A stretch of DNA of 64,000 nt from assembly GCA_964036665.1 (NCBI GenBank), contig OZ038526.1, positions 14,570,001 to 14,634,000 on the forward strand. Reading direction: 5' to 3'. Numbering within the stretch: the stretch's first letter is position 1; each line of letters opens with the position of its first letter. This document shows positions 1-12,949 of this stretch, piece after piece. The DNA comes from Gordius sp. MW1 (lineage: Eukaryota > Nematomorpha > Gordioida > Gordea > Gordiidae). A program made the position numbers and the translations under genes. The notes beneath the pieces are model-generated. The model was not told where the DNA came from, searched no databases, and worked only from the letters and a program-made list of their open reading frames with translations.

Positions 1-2060
1 TGCGATTAGTTTGTTGTATCGCAACGTGAGTGCTTAATTTTTGAAAACTGCTCTATGCGATCATGATTTCAAAGTAATAGTTTTTAGATTCTGATAAATT
101 TTTACTTGGGATCATAGAAACCACGTCTGAAAACGACAACTTTCATCGGATGAATCGGGTTCAAAGAAAAATATGTGAAAATTTTTGAGGCAAAAATATT
201 TATTTTTTTCGATTCTATGTGAAAGAGCATATAAAAATATATAAGAGTAAGCCAATTTGAGAATCCTATTATCCTCGATTGACTTCCGAAAAGAGGTTTT
301 AAGCTGCGAGAACTATCATTTTGACAAAAGACAACGTTTTATTGTTGCGATTAGTTTGTTGTATCGCAACGTGAGTGCTTAATTTTTGAAAACTGCTCTA
401 TGCAATCATGATTTCAAAGTAATAGTTTTTAGATTTTGATAAATTTTTACTTGGGATCATAGAAACCACGTCTGAAAACGACAACTTTCATCGGATGAAT
501 ACGGTTCAAAGAAAAATATGTGAAAAATTTTGAGGTAAAATTTTTTATTTTTTTCGATTCTATGTGAAAGAGCATAAAAAAATATATAAAAGTAAGCCAA
601 TTTGAGAATCCTATTATCCTCGATTGACTTCCGAAAAGAGGTTTTAAGCTGCGAGAACTATCATTTTGACAAAAGACAACGTTTTATTGTTGCGATTAGT
701 ATGTTGTATCGCAACGTGAGTGCTTAATGTTTGAAAACTGCTCTTTGCTATCATGATTTCAAAGTAATTGTTTTCTGATTCTGATAAATTTTTACTTGGG
801 ATCATAGAAACCACGTCTGAAAACGACAACTTTCATCGGATGAATACGGTTGAAAGGAAAAATGTGAAAATTTTTGAGGCAAAAATATTTATTTTTTTCG
901 ATTCTATGTGAAAGAGCATATAAAAATATATAAGAGTAAGCCAATTTGAGAATCCTATTATCCTCGATTGACTTCCGAAAAGAGGTTTTAAGCTGCGAGA
1001 ACTATCATTTTGACAAAAGACAACGTTTTATTGTTGCGATTAGTTTGTTGTATCGCAACGTGAATGCTTAATTTTTGAAAACTGCTCTATGCAATCATGA
1101 TTTCAAAGTAATAGTTTTTAGATTTTGATAAATTTTTACTTGGGATCATAGAAACCACGTCTGAAAACGACAACTTTCATCGGATGAATACGGTTCAAAG
1201 AAAAATATGTGAAAAATTTTGAGGCAAAAATATTTATTTTTTTTGATTCTATGTGAAAGAGCATGAAAAAATATATAAAACTAAGCCAATTTGAGAATCC
1301 TATTATCCTCGATTGACTTCCGAAAAGAGGTTTTAAGCTGCGAGAACTATCATTTTACAAAAGACAACGTTTTATTGTTGCGATTAGTTTGTTGTATCGC
1401 AACGTGAGTGCTTAATTTTTGAAAACTGCTCTATGCGATCATGATTTCAAAGTAATAGTTTTTCAATTCTGATTAATTTTTACTTGGGATCATAGAAACC
1501 ACGTCTGAAAACGACAACTTTCATCGGATGAATACGGTTCAAAGAAAAATATGTGAAAATTTTGAGGTAAAATTTTTTATTTTTTTCGATTCTATGTGAA
1601 AGAGCATAAAAAATATATAAAAGTAAGCCAATTTGAGAATCCTATTATCCTCGATTGACTTCCGAAAAGAGGTTTTAAGCTGCGAGAACTATCATTTTGA
1701 CAAAAGACAACGTTTTATTGTTGCGATTAGTATGTTGTATCGCAACGTGAGTGCTTAATGTTTGAAAACTGCTCTTTGCTATCATGATTTCAAAGTAATT
1801 GTTTTCTGATTCTGATAAAATTTTACTTTTTATCATGGAAATCACGTCTTAAAACGACAACTTTCATCGGATGAATACGGTTGAAAGGAAAAATGTGAAA
1901 ATTTTGAGGTAAAAAAATTTCTTTTTTGTTATTTTCTGTGAAAGAGCTTAAAAATATATGTAAAAAAGCCAATTTGAGAATCCTATTATCCTCGATTCGC
2001 TCCCGAAAAGAAGTTTTAAGCTGCGAAAATTATCATTTTGACAAAAGAGAACGTTTTATT
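1..2060 (+). repeat. Trimeric higher-order repeat, ~1031 bp period
   Basis: A distinctive monomer with GTATGTTGTATCG, TTAATGTTTGAAAAC, TTTGCTATCATG, AATTGTTTTCTGATTC and GGTTGAAAGGAAAAATG occurs at about 698-865 and again at about 1729-1896, 1031 bp later. Intervening monomers correspond in order (TAAAATTTTTTATTT near 537 and 1570). This is two copies of a three-monomer unit, with the left copy cut by the window edge. Confidence 0.75.
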
Positions 2061-2075
2061 GGTGCGATTAGTTTG
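1820..2075 (+). repeat. Most divergent monomer in the array
   Basis: This stretch differs from neighbours at many sites: TTTTTATCATGGAAATCACG, CTTAAAACG, GGTTGAAAGG, an altered A/T tract with TTTTTTGTTATTTTCTG, AGAGCTTAAAAATATATG, TTCGCTCCCG, AGAAGTTTTAAGCTGCGAAAATT and ATTGGTGCG. It shares diagnostic bases with the older lineage found from 5941 onward but is more degenerate. It looks like an early form that escaped homogenisation. Confidence 0.7.
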
Positions 2076-2662
2076 TTGTATCGCAACGTGAGTGCTTAAT
2101 TTTTGAAAACTGCTCTATGCGATCATGATTTCAAAGTAATAGTTTTTAGATTCTGATAAATTTTTACTTGGGATCATAGAAACCACGTCTGAAAACGACA
2201 ATTTTCATCGGATGAATACGGTTCAAAGAAAAATATGTGAAAAATTTTGAGGTAAAAATATTTATTTTTTTCGATTCTATGTGAAAGAGCATGAAAAACT
2301 ATATAAAAGTAAGCCAATTTGAGAATCCTATTATGCTCGATTGACTTCCGAAAAGAGGTTTTAAGCTGCGAGAACTATCATTTGACAAAAGACAACGATT
2401 TATTGTTGCGATTAGTTTGTTGTATCGCAACGTGAGTGCTTAATTTTTGAAAACTGCTCTATGCGATCATGATTTCAAAGTAATAGTTTTTAGATTCTGA
2501 TAAATATTTACTTGGGATCATAGAAACCACGTCTGAAAACGACAACTTTCATCGGATGAATACGGTTCAAAGAAAAATATGTGAAAAATTTTGAGGCAAA
2601 AATATTTATTTTTTTCGATTCTATGTGAAAGAGCATGAAAAAATATATAAAAGTAAGCCAAT

Positions 2663-2880
2663 TTGAGAATCCTATTATCCTCGATTGATTTCCGAAAAGA
2701 GGTTTTAAGCTGCGAGAACTATCATTTTGACAAAAGACAACGTTTTATTGTTGCGATTAGTTTGTTGTATCGCAACGTGAGTGCTGAATTTTTGCACACT
2801 GCTCTTTGCGATCATGATTTCAAAGTAATAGTTTTTAGATTCTGATAAATTTTTACTTTATCATGGAAATCACGTCTTAA
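2663..2880 (+). repeat. Variant monomer with GCTGAATTTTTGCACAC signature
   Basis: GCTGAATTTTTGCACAC followed by CTCTTTGCGATC replaces the usual GCTTAATTTTTGAAAAC...CTCTATGCGATC. The change removes an in-frame TAA and opens a 60-codon frame, which I regard as non-coding. Other copies begin near 7474, 9195, 9883, 16607, 19019, 21431, 23500, 27123, 29192, 30225, 35570 and 37289. From 7474 onward almost every one continues directly into the older-lineage half-monomer (CATTTTATCATGG or CATTTTATTATGG); here the follow-on is only partly of that type (TTTATCATGGAAATCACG), and the 23500 copy is the clear exception. Confidence 0.8.
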
Positions 2881-3759
2881 AACGACAACTTTCATCGGAT
2901 GAATACGGTTCAAAGAAAAATATGTGAAAAATTTTGAGGTAAAAATATTTATTTTTTTCGATTCTATGTGAAAGAGCATAAAAAAATATATAAAAGTAAG
3001 CCATTTTGAGAATCCTATTATCCTCGATTGATTTCCGAAAAGACGTTTTAAGCTGCGAGAACTATCATTTTGACAAAAGACAACGTTTTATTGTTGCGGT
3101 TTGTTGTATCGCAACGTGAGTGCTTAATTTTTTAAAACTGCTCTATGCGATCATGATTTCAAAGTAATAGTTTTTAGATTCTGATAAATTTTTACTTGGG
3201 ATCATAGAAACCACGTCTGAAAACGACAACTTTCATCGGATGAATACGGTTAAAAGAAAAATATGTGAAAAATTTTGAGGTAAAAATATTTATTTTTTTC
3301 GATTCTATGTGAAAGAGCATAAAAAATATATAAAAGTAAGCCAATTTGAGAATCCTATTATCCTCGATTGACTTCCGAAAAGAGGTTTTAAGCTGCGAGA
3401 ACTATCATTTTGACAAAAGACAACGTTTTATTGTTGCGATTAGTTTGTTGTATCGCAACGTGAGTGCTTAATTTTTGAAAACTGCTCTATGCGATCATGA
3501 TTTCAAGTAATAGTTTTTAGATTCTGATAAATTTTTACTTGGGATCATAGAAACCACGTCTGAAAACGACAACTTTCATCGGATGAATACGGTTCAAAGA
3601 AAAATATGTGAACATTTTTGAGGTAAAAATATTTATTTTTTTCGATTCTATGTGAAAGAGCATGAAAAAATATATAAAAGTAAGCCAATTTGAGAATCCT
3701 ATTATCCTCGATTGACTTCCGAAAAGAGGTTTTAAGCTGCGAGAACTATCAAAAGACAA

Positions 3760-5950
3760 CGTGTTATTGTTGCGATTAGTTTGTTGTATCGCAACGTGAT
3801 TGCTTAATTTTTGAAAACTGCTCTATGCGATCATGATTTCAAAGTAGTAGTTTTTAGATTCTGATAAATTTTTACTTGGGATCATAGAAACCACGTCTGA
3901 AAACGACAACTTTCATCGGATGAATACGGTTCAAAGAAAAATATGTGAAAAATTTTGAGGTAAAAATATTTATTTTTTTCGATTCTATGTGAAAGAGCAT
4001 GAAAAAATATATAAAAATAAGCCAATTTGAGAATCCTATTATCCTCGATTGACTTCCGAAAAGAGGTTTTAAGCTGCGAGAACTATCATTTTGACAAAAG
4101 ACAACTTTTTATTGTTGCGATTAGTTTGTTGTATCGCAACGTGAGTGCTTAATTTTTGAAAACTGCTCTATGCGATCAAGATTTTAAAGTAATAATTTTT
4201 AGATTCAGATAAATTTTTACTTGGGATCATAGAAACCACGTCTGAAAACGACAACTTTCATCGGATGAATACGGTTCAAAGAAAAATATGTGAAGAATTT
4301 TGAGGTATAAATATTTATTTTTTTCGATTCTATGTGAAAGAGCATGAAAAAATATATAAAAGTAAGCCAATTTGAGAATCCTATTATCCTCGATTGATTT
4401 CCGAAAAGAGGTTTTAAGCTGCGAGAACTATCATTTTGACAAAAGACAACGTTTTATTGTTGCGATTAGTTTGTTGTATCGCAACGTGAGTGCTTAATTT
4501 TTTAAAACTGCTCTATGCGATCATGATTTCAAAGTAATAGTTTTTAGATTCTGATAAATTTTTACTTGGGATCATAGAAACCACGTCTGAAAACGACAAC
4601 TTTCATCGGATGAATCCGGTTCAAAGAAAAATATGTGAAGAATTTTGAGGTAAAAATATTTATTTTTTTCGATTCTATGTGAAAGAGCATGAAAAAATAT
4701 ATAAAAGTAAGCCAATTTGAGAATCCTATTATCCTCGATTGACTTCCGAAAAGAGGTTTTAAGCTGCGAGAACTATCATTTTGACAAAAGACAACGTTTT
4801 ATTGTTGCGATTAGTTTGTTGTATCGCAACGTGAGTGCTTAATTTTTGAAAACTGCTCTATGCGATCATGATTTCAAAGTAATAGTTTTTAGATTCTGAT
4901 AAATTTTTACTTGGGATCATAGAAACCACGTCTGAAAACGACAACTTTCATCGGATGAATCCGGTTCAAAGAAAAATGTGTGAAAATTTTTGAGGTAAAA
5001 ATATTTATTTTTTTCGATTCTATGTGAAAGAGCATGAAAAAATATATAAAAGTAAGCCAATTTGAGAATCCTATTATTCTCGATTGACTTCCGAAAAGAG
5101 GTTTTAAGCTGCGAGAACTATCATTTTGACAAAAGACAACTTATTGTTGCGATTAGTTTGTTGTATCGCAACGTGATTGCTTAATTTTTGAAAACTGCTC
5201 TATGCGATCATGATTTCAAAGTAGTAGTTTTTAGATTCTGATAAATTTTTACTTGGGATCATAGAAACCACGTCTGAAAACGACAACTTTCATCGGATGA
5301 ATACGGTTCAAAGAAAAATATGTGAAAAATTTTGAGGTAAAAATATTTATTTTTTTCGATTCTATGTGAAAGAGCATGAAAAAATATATAAAAATAAGCC
5401 AATTTGAGAATCCTATTATCCTCGATTGACTTCCGAAAAGAGGTTTTAAGCTGCGAGAACTATCATTTTGACAAAAGACAACTTTTTATTGTTGCGATTA
5501 GTTTGTTGTATCGCAACGTGAGTGCTTAATTTTTGAAAACTGCTCTATGCGATCATGATTTCAAAGTAATAGTTTTTAGATTCTGATAAATTTTTACTTG
5601 GGATCATAGAAACCACGTCTGAAAACGACAACTTTCATCGGATGAATCCGGTTCAAAGAAAAATATGTGAAGAATTTTGAGGTAAAAATATTTATTTTTT
5701 TCGATTCTATGTGAAAGAGCATGAAAAAATATATAAAAGTAAGCTAATTTGAGAATCCTATTATCCTCGATTGACTTCCGAAAAGAGGTTTTAAGCTGCG
5801 AGAACTATCATTTTGACAAAAGACAACGTTTTATTGTTGCGATTAGTTTGTTGTATCGCAACATGAGTGCTTAATTTTTGAAAACTGCTCTATGCGATCA
5901 TGATTTCAAAGTAATAGTTTTTAGATTCTGATAAATTTTTACATTTTATC
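3760..5950 (+). repeat. Tetrameric higher-order repeat, ~1377 bp period
   Basis: Paired variants lie 1377 bp apart: GTGATTGCTTAATT with AAGTAGTAG (about 3789 and 5166), AAAATAAGCC (4014 and 5391) and GACAACTTTTTATT (about 4102 and 5479). The second copy diverges after about 5.6 kb, where the older-lineage half-monomer begins at 5941. It is a roughly 1.6-copy four-monomer unit. Confidence 0.7.
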
Positions 5951-6090
5951 ATGGAAATCACGTCTTAAAACGACAACTTTCATCGGATGAATACAGTTGA
6001 AAGAAAAAATGCGAAAAATTTTTAGGTAAAAAAAATTATTTTTTGTTATTTAATGTGAAAGAGCCTGAAAAAATATATAAAAGAAAGCCG
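5941..6090 (+). repeat. Older-lineage half-monomer (first clear copy of a recurrent subfamily)
   Basis: Diagnostic bases are CATTTTATCATGGAAATCACG, CTTAAAACG, ACAGTTGAAAGAAAAAATGCG, TTTTTAGGTAAAAAAAATT, TTTTTTGTTATTT, AGAGCCTG and AAAGAAAGCC. Approximate other copies: 7670-7815, 9388-9535, 10075-10222, 15418-15565, 16799-16947, 19211-19359, 21623-21771, 27315-27463, 29384-29532, 30417-30565, 35762-35910, 37481-37629. Only the 3' part is present near 14431-14535, 33737-33841 and 34080-34183. Monomers near 9847, 18990, 21402 and 27094 carry only the terminal AGAGCCTG...AAAGAAAGCC. Divergence from the main type is far above that among main-type monomers. Confidence 0.85.
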
Positions 6091-9000
6091 ATTTGAGAAT
6101 CCTATTATCCTCGATTGACTTCCGAAAAGAGGTTTTAAGCTGCGAGAATTATCATTTGACAAAAGACAACGTTTTATTGTTGCGATTAGTTTGTTGTATC
6201 GCAACGTGAGTGCTTAATTTTTGAAAACTGCTCTATGCGATCATGATTTCAAAGTAATAGTTTTTAAATTCTGATAAATTTTTACTTGGGATCATAGAAA
6301 CCACGTCTGAAAACGACAACTTTCATCGGATGAATACGGTTCAAAGAAAAATATGGGAAAAATTTTGAGGTAAAATTTTTATTTTTTTCGATTCTATGTG
6401 AAAGAGCATGAAAAAATATATAAAAGTAAGCCAAATTGACAATCCTATTATCCTCGATTGACTTCCGAAAAGAGGTTTTAAGCTGCGAGAACTATCATTT
6501 TGACAAAAGACAACGTTTTATTGTTGCGATTAGTTTGTTGTATCGCAACGTGAGTGCTTAATTTTTGAAAACTGCTCTATGCGATCATGATTTCAAAGTA
6601 ATAGTTTTTAGATTCTGATAAATTTTTACTTGGGATCATAGAAACCACGTCTGAAAACGACAACTTTCATCGGATGAATACGGTTCAAAGAAAAATATGT
6701 GAAAATTTTGAGGTAAAAATATTTATTTTTTTCGATTCTATGTGAAAGAGCATAAAAAAATATATAAAAGTAGGCCAATTTGAGAATCCTATTATCCTCG
6801 ATTGACTTCCGAAAAGAGGTTTTAAGCTGCGAGAACTATCATTTTGACAAAAGACAACGTTTTATTGTTGCGATTAGTTTGTTGTATGTATCGCAACGTG
6901 AGTGCTTAATTTTTGAAAACTGCTCTATGCGATCATGATTTCAAAGTAATAGTTTTTAGATTCTGATAAATTTTTACTTGGGATCATAGAAACCACGTCT
7001 GAAAACGACAACTTTCATCGGATGAATACGGTTCAAAGAAAAATATGTGAAAAATTTTGAGGTAAAATTTTTTATTTTTTTCGATTCTATGTGAAAGAGC
7101 ATGAAAAAATATATAAAAGTAAGCCAATTTGACAATCCTTATATCCTCGATTGACTTCCGAAAAGAGGTTTTAAGCTGCGAGAACTATCATTTTGACAAA
7201 AGACAACGTTTTATTGTTGCGATTAGTTTGTTGTATCGCAACGTGAGTGCTTAATTTTTGAAAACTGCTCTATGCGATCATGATTTCAAAGTAATAGTTT
7301 TTAGATTCTGATAAATTTTTACTTGGGATCATAGAAACCACGTCTGAAAACGACAACTTTCATCGGATGAATACGGTTCAAAGAAAAATATGTGAAAAAT
7401 TTTGAGGTAAAAATATTAATTTTTTTTGATTCTATGTGAAAGAGCATGAAAAAATATATAAAAGTAAGCCAATTTGAGAATCCTATTATCCTCGATTGAC
7501 TTCCGAAAAGAGGTTTTAAGCTGCGAGAACTATCATTTTGACAAAAGACAACGTTTTATTGTTGCGATTAGTTTGTTGTATCGCAACGTGAGTGCTGAAT
7601 TTTTGCACACTGCTCTTTGCGATCATGATTTCAAAGTAATAGTTTTTAGATTCTGATAAATTTTTACATTTTATCATGGAAATCACGTCTTAAAACGACA
7701 ACTTTCATCGGATGAATACAGTTGAAAGAAAAAATGCGAAAAATTTTTAGGTAAAAAAAATTATTTTTTGTTATTTTATGTGAAAGAGCCTGAAAAAATA
7801 TATAAAAGAAAGCCAATTTGAGAATCCTATTATCCTCGATTGACTTCCGAAAAGAGGTTTTAAGCTGCGAGAACTATCATTTGACAAAAGACAACGTTTT
7901 ATTGTTGCGATTAGTTTGTTGTATCGCAACGTGAGTGCTTAATTTTTGAAAACTGCTCTATGCGATCATGATTTCAAAGTAATAGTTTTTAAATTCTGAT
8001 AAATTTTTACTTGGGATCATAGAAACCACGTCTGAAAACGACAACTTTCATCGGATGAATACGGTTCAAAGAAAAATATGTGAAAAATTTTGAGGGAAAA
8101 TTTTTTATTTTTTTCGATTCTATGTGAAAGAGCATGAAAAAATATATAAAAGTAAGCCAATTTGACAATCCTTATATCCTCGATTGACTTCCGAAAAGAG
8201 GTTTTAAGTTGCGAGAACTATCATTTTGACAAAAGACAACGTTTTATTGTTGCGATTAGTTTGTTGTATCGCAACGTGAGTGCTTAATTTTTGAAAACTG
8301 CTCTATGCGATCATGATTTCAAAGTAATAGTTTTTAGATTCTGATAAATTTTTACTTGGGATCATAGAAACCACTACTGAAAACGACAACTTTCATCGGA
8401 TGAATACGGTTCAAAGAAAAATATGTGAAAAATTTTGAGGTACATCATATTTATTTTTTTTGATTCTATGTGAAAGAGCATGAAAAAATATATAAAAGTA
8501 AGCCAATTTGAGAATTCTATTATCCCCGATTGACTTCCGAAAAGAGGTTTTAAGCTGCGAGAACTATCATTTTGACAAAAGACAACGTTTTATTGTTGCG
8601 ATTAGTTTGTTGTATCGCAACGTGAGTGCTTAATTTTTGAAAACTGCTCTATGCGATCATGATTTCAAAGTAATAGTTTTTAGATTCTGATAAATTTTTA
8701 CTTGGGATCATAGAAACCACGTCTTAAAACGACATTTCATCGGATGAATACGGTTCAAAGAAAAATATGTGAAAAATTTTGAGGTAAAAATATTTATTTT
8801 TTTCGATTCTATGTGAAAGAGCATAAAAAAATATATAAAAGTAAGCCATTTTGAGAATCCTATTATCCTCGATTGACTTCCGAAAAGAGGTTTTAAGCTG
8901 CGAGAACTATCATTTTGACAAATACAACGTTTTATTGTTGCGATTAGTTTGTTGTATCGCAACGTGAGTGCTTAATTTTTGAAAACTGCTCTATGCGATC

Positions 9001-9700
9001 ATGATTTCCAAGTAATAGTTTTTAGATTCTGATAAATTTTTACTTGGGCTCATAGAAACCACGTCTGAAAACGACAACTTTCATCGGATGAATACGGTTC
9101 AAAGAAAAATATGTGAAAAATTTTGAGGTAAAAATATTTATTTTTATTGATTCTATGTGAAAGAGCATGAAAAAATATATAAAAGTAAGCCAATTTGAGA
9201 ATCCTATTATCCTCGATTGACTTCCGAAAGGAGGTTTTAAGCTGCGAGAACTATCATTTTGACAAAAGACAACGTTTTATTGTTGCGATTAGTTTGTTGT
9301 ATCGCAACGTGAGTGCTGAATTATTGCACACTGCTCTTTGCGATCATGATTTCAAAGTAATAGTTTTTAGATTCTGATAAATTTTTACATTTTATCATGG
9401 AAATCACGTCTTAAAACGACAACTTTCATCGGATGAATACAGTTGAAAGAAAAAATGCGAAAAATTTTTAGGTAAAAAAAATTATTTTTTGTTATTTTAT
9501 GTGAAAGAGCCTGAAAAAATATATAAAAGAAAGCCAATTTGAGAATCCTATTATCCTCGATTGACTTCCGAAAAGAGGTTTTAAGCTGCGAGAACTATCA
9601 TTTGACAAAAGACAACGTTTTATTCTTGCGATTAGTTTGTTGTATCGCAACGTGAGTGCTTAATTTTTGAAAACTGCTCTATGCGATCATGATTTCAAAG
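5990..9700 (+). repeat. 3.7 kb duplicated block, copy 1 (mate near 34.09-37.79 kb)
   Basis: Markers recur at an offset of 28095-28096 bp: TGTATGTATCGC (6881 and 34977), the GCACAC variant frame (7474 and 35570), GAGGGAAAATTTT (8092 and 36188) and AAGTTGCGAG (8206 and 36302). The order of about ten monomer variants is the same in both. Correspondence is lost after about 9.7 kb. The left end (about 5.6-7.2 kb) is also copied at 15.1-16.7 kb (offset ~9478 bp). Confidence 0.8.
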
Positions 9701-12506
9701 TAATAGTTTTTAGATTCTGATAAATTTTTACTTGGGATCATAGAAACCACGTCTGAAAACGACAACTTTCATTGGATGAATACGGTTCAAAGAAAAATAT
9801 GTGAAAAATTTTGAGGCAAAAATATTTATTTTTTTCGATTCTATGTGAAAGAGCCTGAAAAAATATATAAAAGAAAGCCAATTTGAGAATCCTATTATCC
9901 TTGATTGACTTCCGAAAAGAGGTTTTAAGCTGCGAGAACTATCATTTTGACAAAAGACAACGTTTTATTGTTGCGATTAGTTTGTTGTATCGCAACGTGA
10001 GTGCTGAATTTTTGCACACTGCTCTTTGCGATCATGATTTCAAAGTAATAGTTTTTAGATTCTGATAAATTTTTACATTTTATTATGGAAATCACGTCTT
10101 AAAACGACAACTTTCATCGGATGAATACAGTTGAAAGAAAAAATGCGAAAAATTTTTAGGTAAAAAAAATTATTTTTTGTTATTTTATGTGAAAGAGCCT
10201 GAAAAAATATATAAAAGAAAGCCAATTTGAGAATCCTATTATCCTCGATTGACTTCCGAAAAGAGGTTTTAAGCTGCGAGAACTATCATTTGACAAAAGA
10301 CAACGTTTTATTGTTGCGATTAGTTTGTTGTATCGCAACGTGAGTGCTTAATTTTTGAAAACTGCTCTATGCGATCATGATTTCAAAGTAATAGTTTTTA
10401 AATTCTGATAAATTTTTACTTGGGATCATAGAAACCACGTCTGAAAACGACAACTTTCATCGGATGAATACGGTTCAAAGAAAAATATGTGAAAAATTTT
10501 GAGGTAAAATTTTTTATTTTTTTCGATTCTATGTGAAAGAGCATGAAAAAATATATAAAAGTAAGCCAATTTGACAATCCTTATATCCTCGATTGACTTC
10601 CGAAAAGAGGTTTTAAGCTGCGAGAACTATCATTTTGACAAAAGACAACGTTTTATTGTTGCGATTAGTTTGTTGTATCGCAACGTGAGTGCTTAATTTT
10701 TGAAAACTGCTCTATGCGATCATTATTTCAAAGTAATAGTTTTTAGATTCTGATAAATTTTTACTTGGGATCATAGAAACCACGTCTGAAAACGACAACT
10801 TTCATCGGATGAATACGGTTCAAAGAAAAATATGTGAAAAATTTTGAAGTACAAAATATTTATTTTTTTTGATTCTATGTGAAAGAGCATGAAAAAATAT
10901 ATAAAAGTAAGCCAATTTGAGAATCCTATTATCCCCGATTGACTTCCGAAAAGAGGTTTTAACCTGCGAGAACTATCATTTTGACAAAAGACAACGTTTT
11001 ATTGTTGCGATTAGTTTGTTGTATCGCAACGTGAGTGCTTAATTTTTGAAAACTGCTCTATGCGATCATGATTTCAAAGTAATAGTTTTTAGATTCTGAT
11101 AAATTTTTACTTGGGATCATAGAAACCACGTCTGAAAACGACAACTTTCATTGGATGAATACGGTTCAAAGAAAAATATGTGAAAAATTTTGAGGCAAAA
11201 ATATTTATTTTTTTCGATTCTATGTGAAAGAGCATGAAAAAATATATAAAAGTAAGCCAATTTGAGAATCCTATTATCCTCGATTGATTTACGAAAAGAG
11301 GTTTTAAGCTGCGAGAACTATCATTTTGACAAAAGACAACGTTTTATTGTTGCGATTAGTTTGTTGTATCGCAACGTGAGTGCTTAATTTTTGAAAACTG
11401 CTCTATGCGATCATGATTTCAAAGTAATAGTTTTTAGATTCTGATAAATTTTTACTTGGGCTCATAGAAACCACGTCTGAAAACGACAACTTTCATCGGA
11501 TGAATACGGTTCAAAGAAAAATATGTGAAAAATTTTGAGGTAAAATTTTTTATTTTTTTCGATTCTATGTGAAATAGCATGAAAAAATATATAAAAGTAA
11601 GCCAATTTGACAATCCTTATATCCTCGATTGACTTCCGAAAAGAGGTTTTAAGCTGCGAGAACTATCATTTTGACAAAAGACAACGTTTTATTGTTGCGA
11701 TTAGTTTGTTGTATCGCAACGTGAGTGCTTAATTTTTGAAAACTGCTCTATGCGATCATGATTTCAAAGTAATAGTTTTTAGATTCTGATAAATTTTTAC
11801 TTGGGATCATAGAAACCACGTCTTAAAACGACAACTTTCATCGGATGAATACGGTTCAAAGAAAAATATGTGAAAAATTTTGAGGTAAAAATATTTATTT
11901 TTTTCGATTCTATGTGAAAGAGCATAAAAAAATATATAAAAGTAAGCCATTTTATGAATCCTATTATCCTCGATTGACTTCCGAAAAGAGGTTTTAAGCT
12001 GCGAGAACTATCATTTTGACAAAATACAACGTTTTATTGTTGCGATTAGTTTGTTGTATCGCAACGTGAGTGCTTAATTTTTGAAAACTGCTCTATGCGA
12101 TCATGATTTCAAAGTAATAGTTTTTAGATTCTGATAATTTTTTACTTGGGCTCATAGAAACCACGTCTGAAAACGACAACTTTCATCGGATGAATACGGT
12201 TCAAAGAAAAATATGTTAAAAATTTTGAGGTAAAAATATTTATTTTTTTCGATTCTATGTGAAAGAGCATGAAAAAATATATAAAAGTAAGCCAATTTGA
12301 GAATCCTATTATCCTCGATTGACTTCCGAAAAGAGGTTTTGAGCTGCGAGAAGTATCATTTTGACAAAAGACAACTTTTTATTGTTGCGATTAGTTTGTT
12401 GTATCGCAACGTGAGTGCTTAATTTTGGAAAACTGCTCTATGCGTGATTTCAAAGTAATAGTTTTTAGATTCTGATAAATTTTTACTTGGGATCATAGAA
12501 ACCACG

Positions 12507-12530
12507 AGAGGTTTTAAGCTGGGAGAACTA
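12507..12530 (+). repeat. Internally deleted monomer (~179 bp), recurrent junction
   Basis: ACCACG joins directly to AGAGGTTTTAAGCTGGG, removing 166 bp that normally separate CCACG from AGAGG. Last base before the junction in each copy: 12506, 25089, 31812, 38876, 47330, 47854, 48377, 51313, 51837, 54773, 55297, 56510, 57034, 58937 and 59806. All use the same join and nearly all share the linked change GCTGGGAGAAC (GCTAGGAGAAC at 54787). In 47854, 48377, 51837, 55297 and 57034 one further G is lost (AGAGTTTTAAG). The shared junction argues for a single founding deletion. Confidence 0.92.
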
Positions 12531-12949
12531 TCATTTTGACAAAAGACAACGTTTTATTGTTGCGATTAGTTTGTTGTATCGCAACGTGAGTGCTTAATTT
12601 TTGAAAACTGCTCTATGCGATCATGATTTCAAAGTAATAGTCTTTAGATTCTGATAAATTTTTACTTGGGATCATAAAAACCACGTCTGAATACGACAAC
12701 TTTCATCGGATGAATACGGTTCAAAGAAAAATATGTGAAAAATTTTGAGGTAAAAATATTTATTTTTTTCGATTCTATGTGAAAGAGCATAAAAAAATAT
12801 ATAAAAGTAAGCCAATTTGAGAATCCTAATATCCTCGATTGACTTCCGAAAAGAGGTTTTAAGCTGCGAGAACTATCATTTGACAAAAGACAACGTTTTA
12901 TTGTTGCGATTAGTTTGTTGTATCGCAACGTGAGTGCTTAATTTTTGAA

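Noticed and set aside
2663-2845. Recurrent 60-codon plus-strand frame in the GCACAC variant monomers
   Set aside because: It arises because a TAA stop becomes GAA in one satellite variant. It is repeated with the DNA, has no start context and resembles no protein family. Main-type monomers have a stop in the same place.
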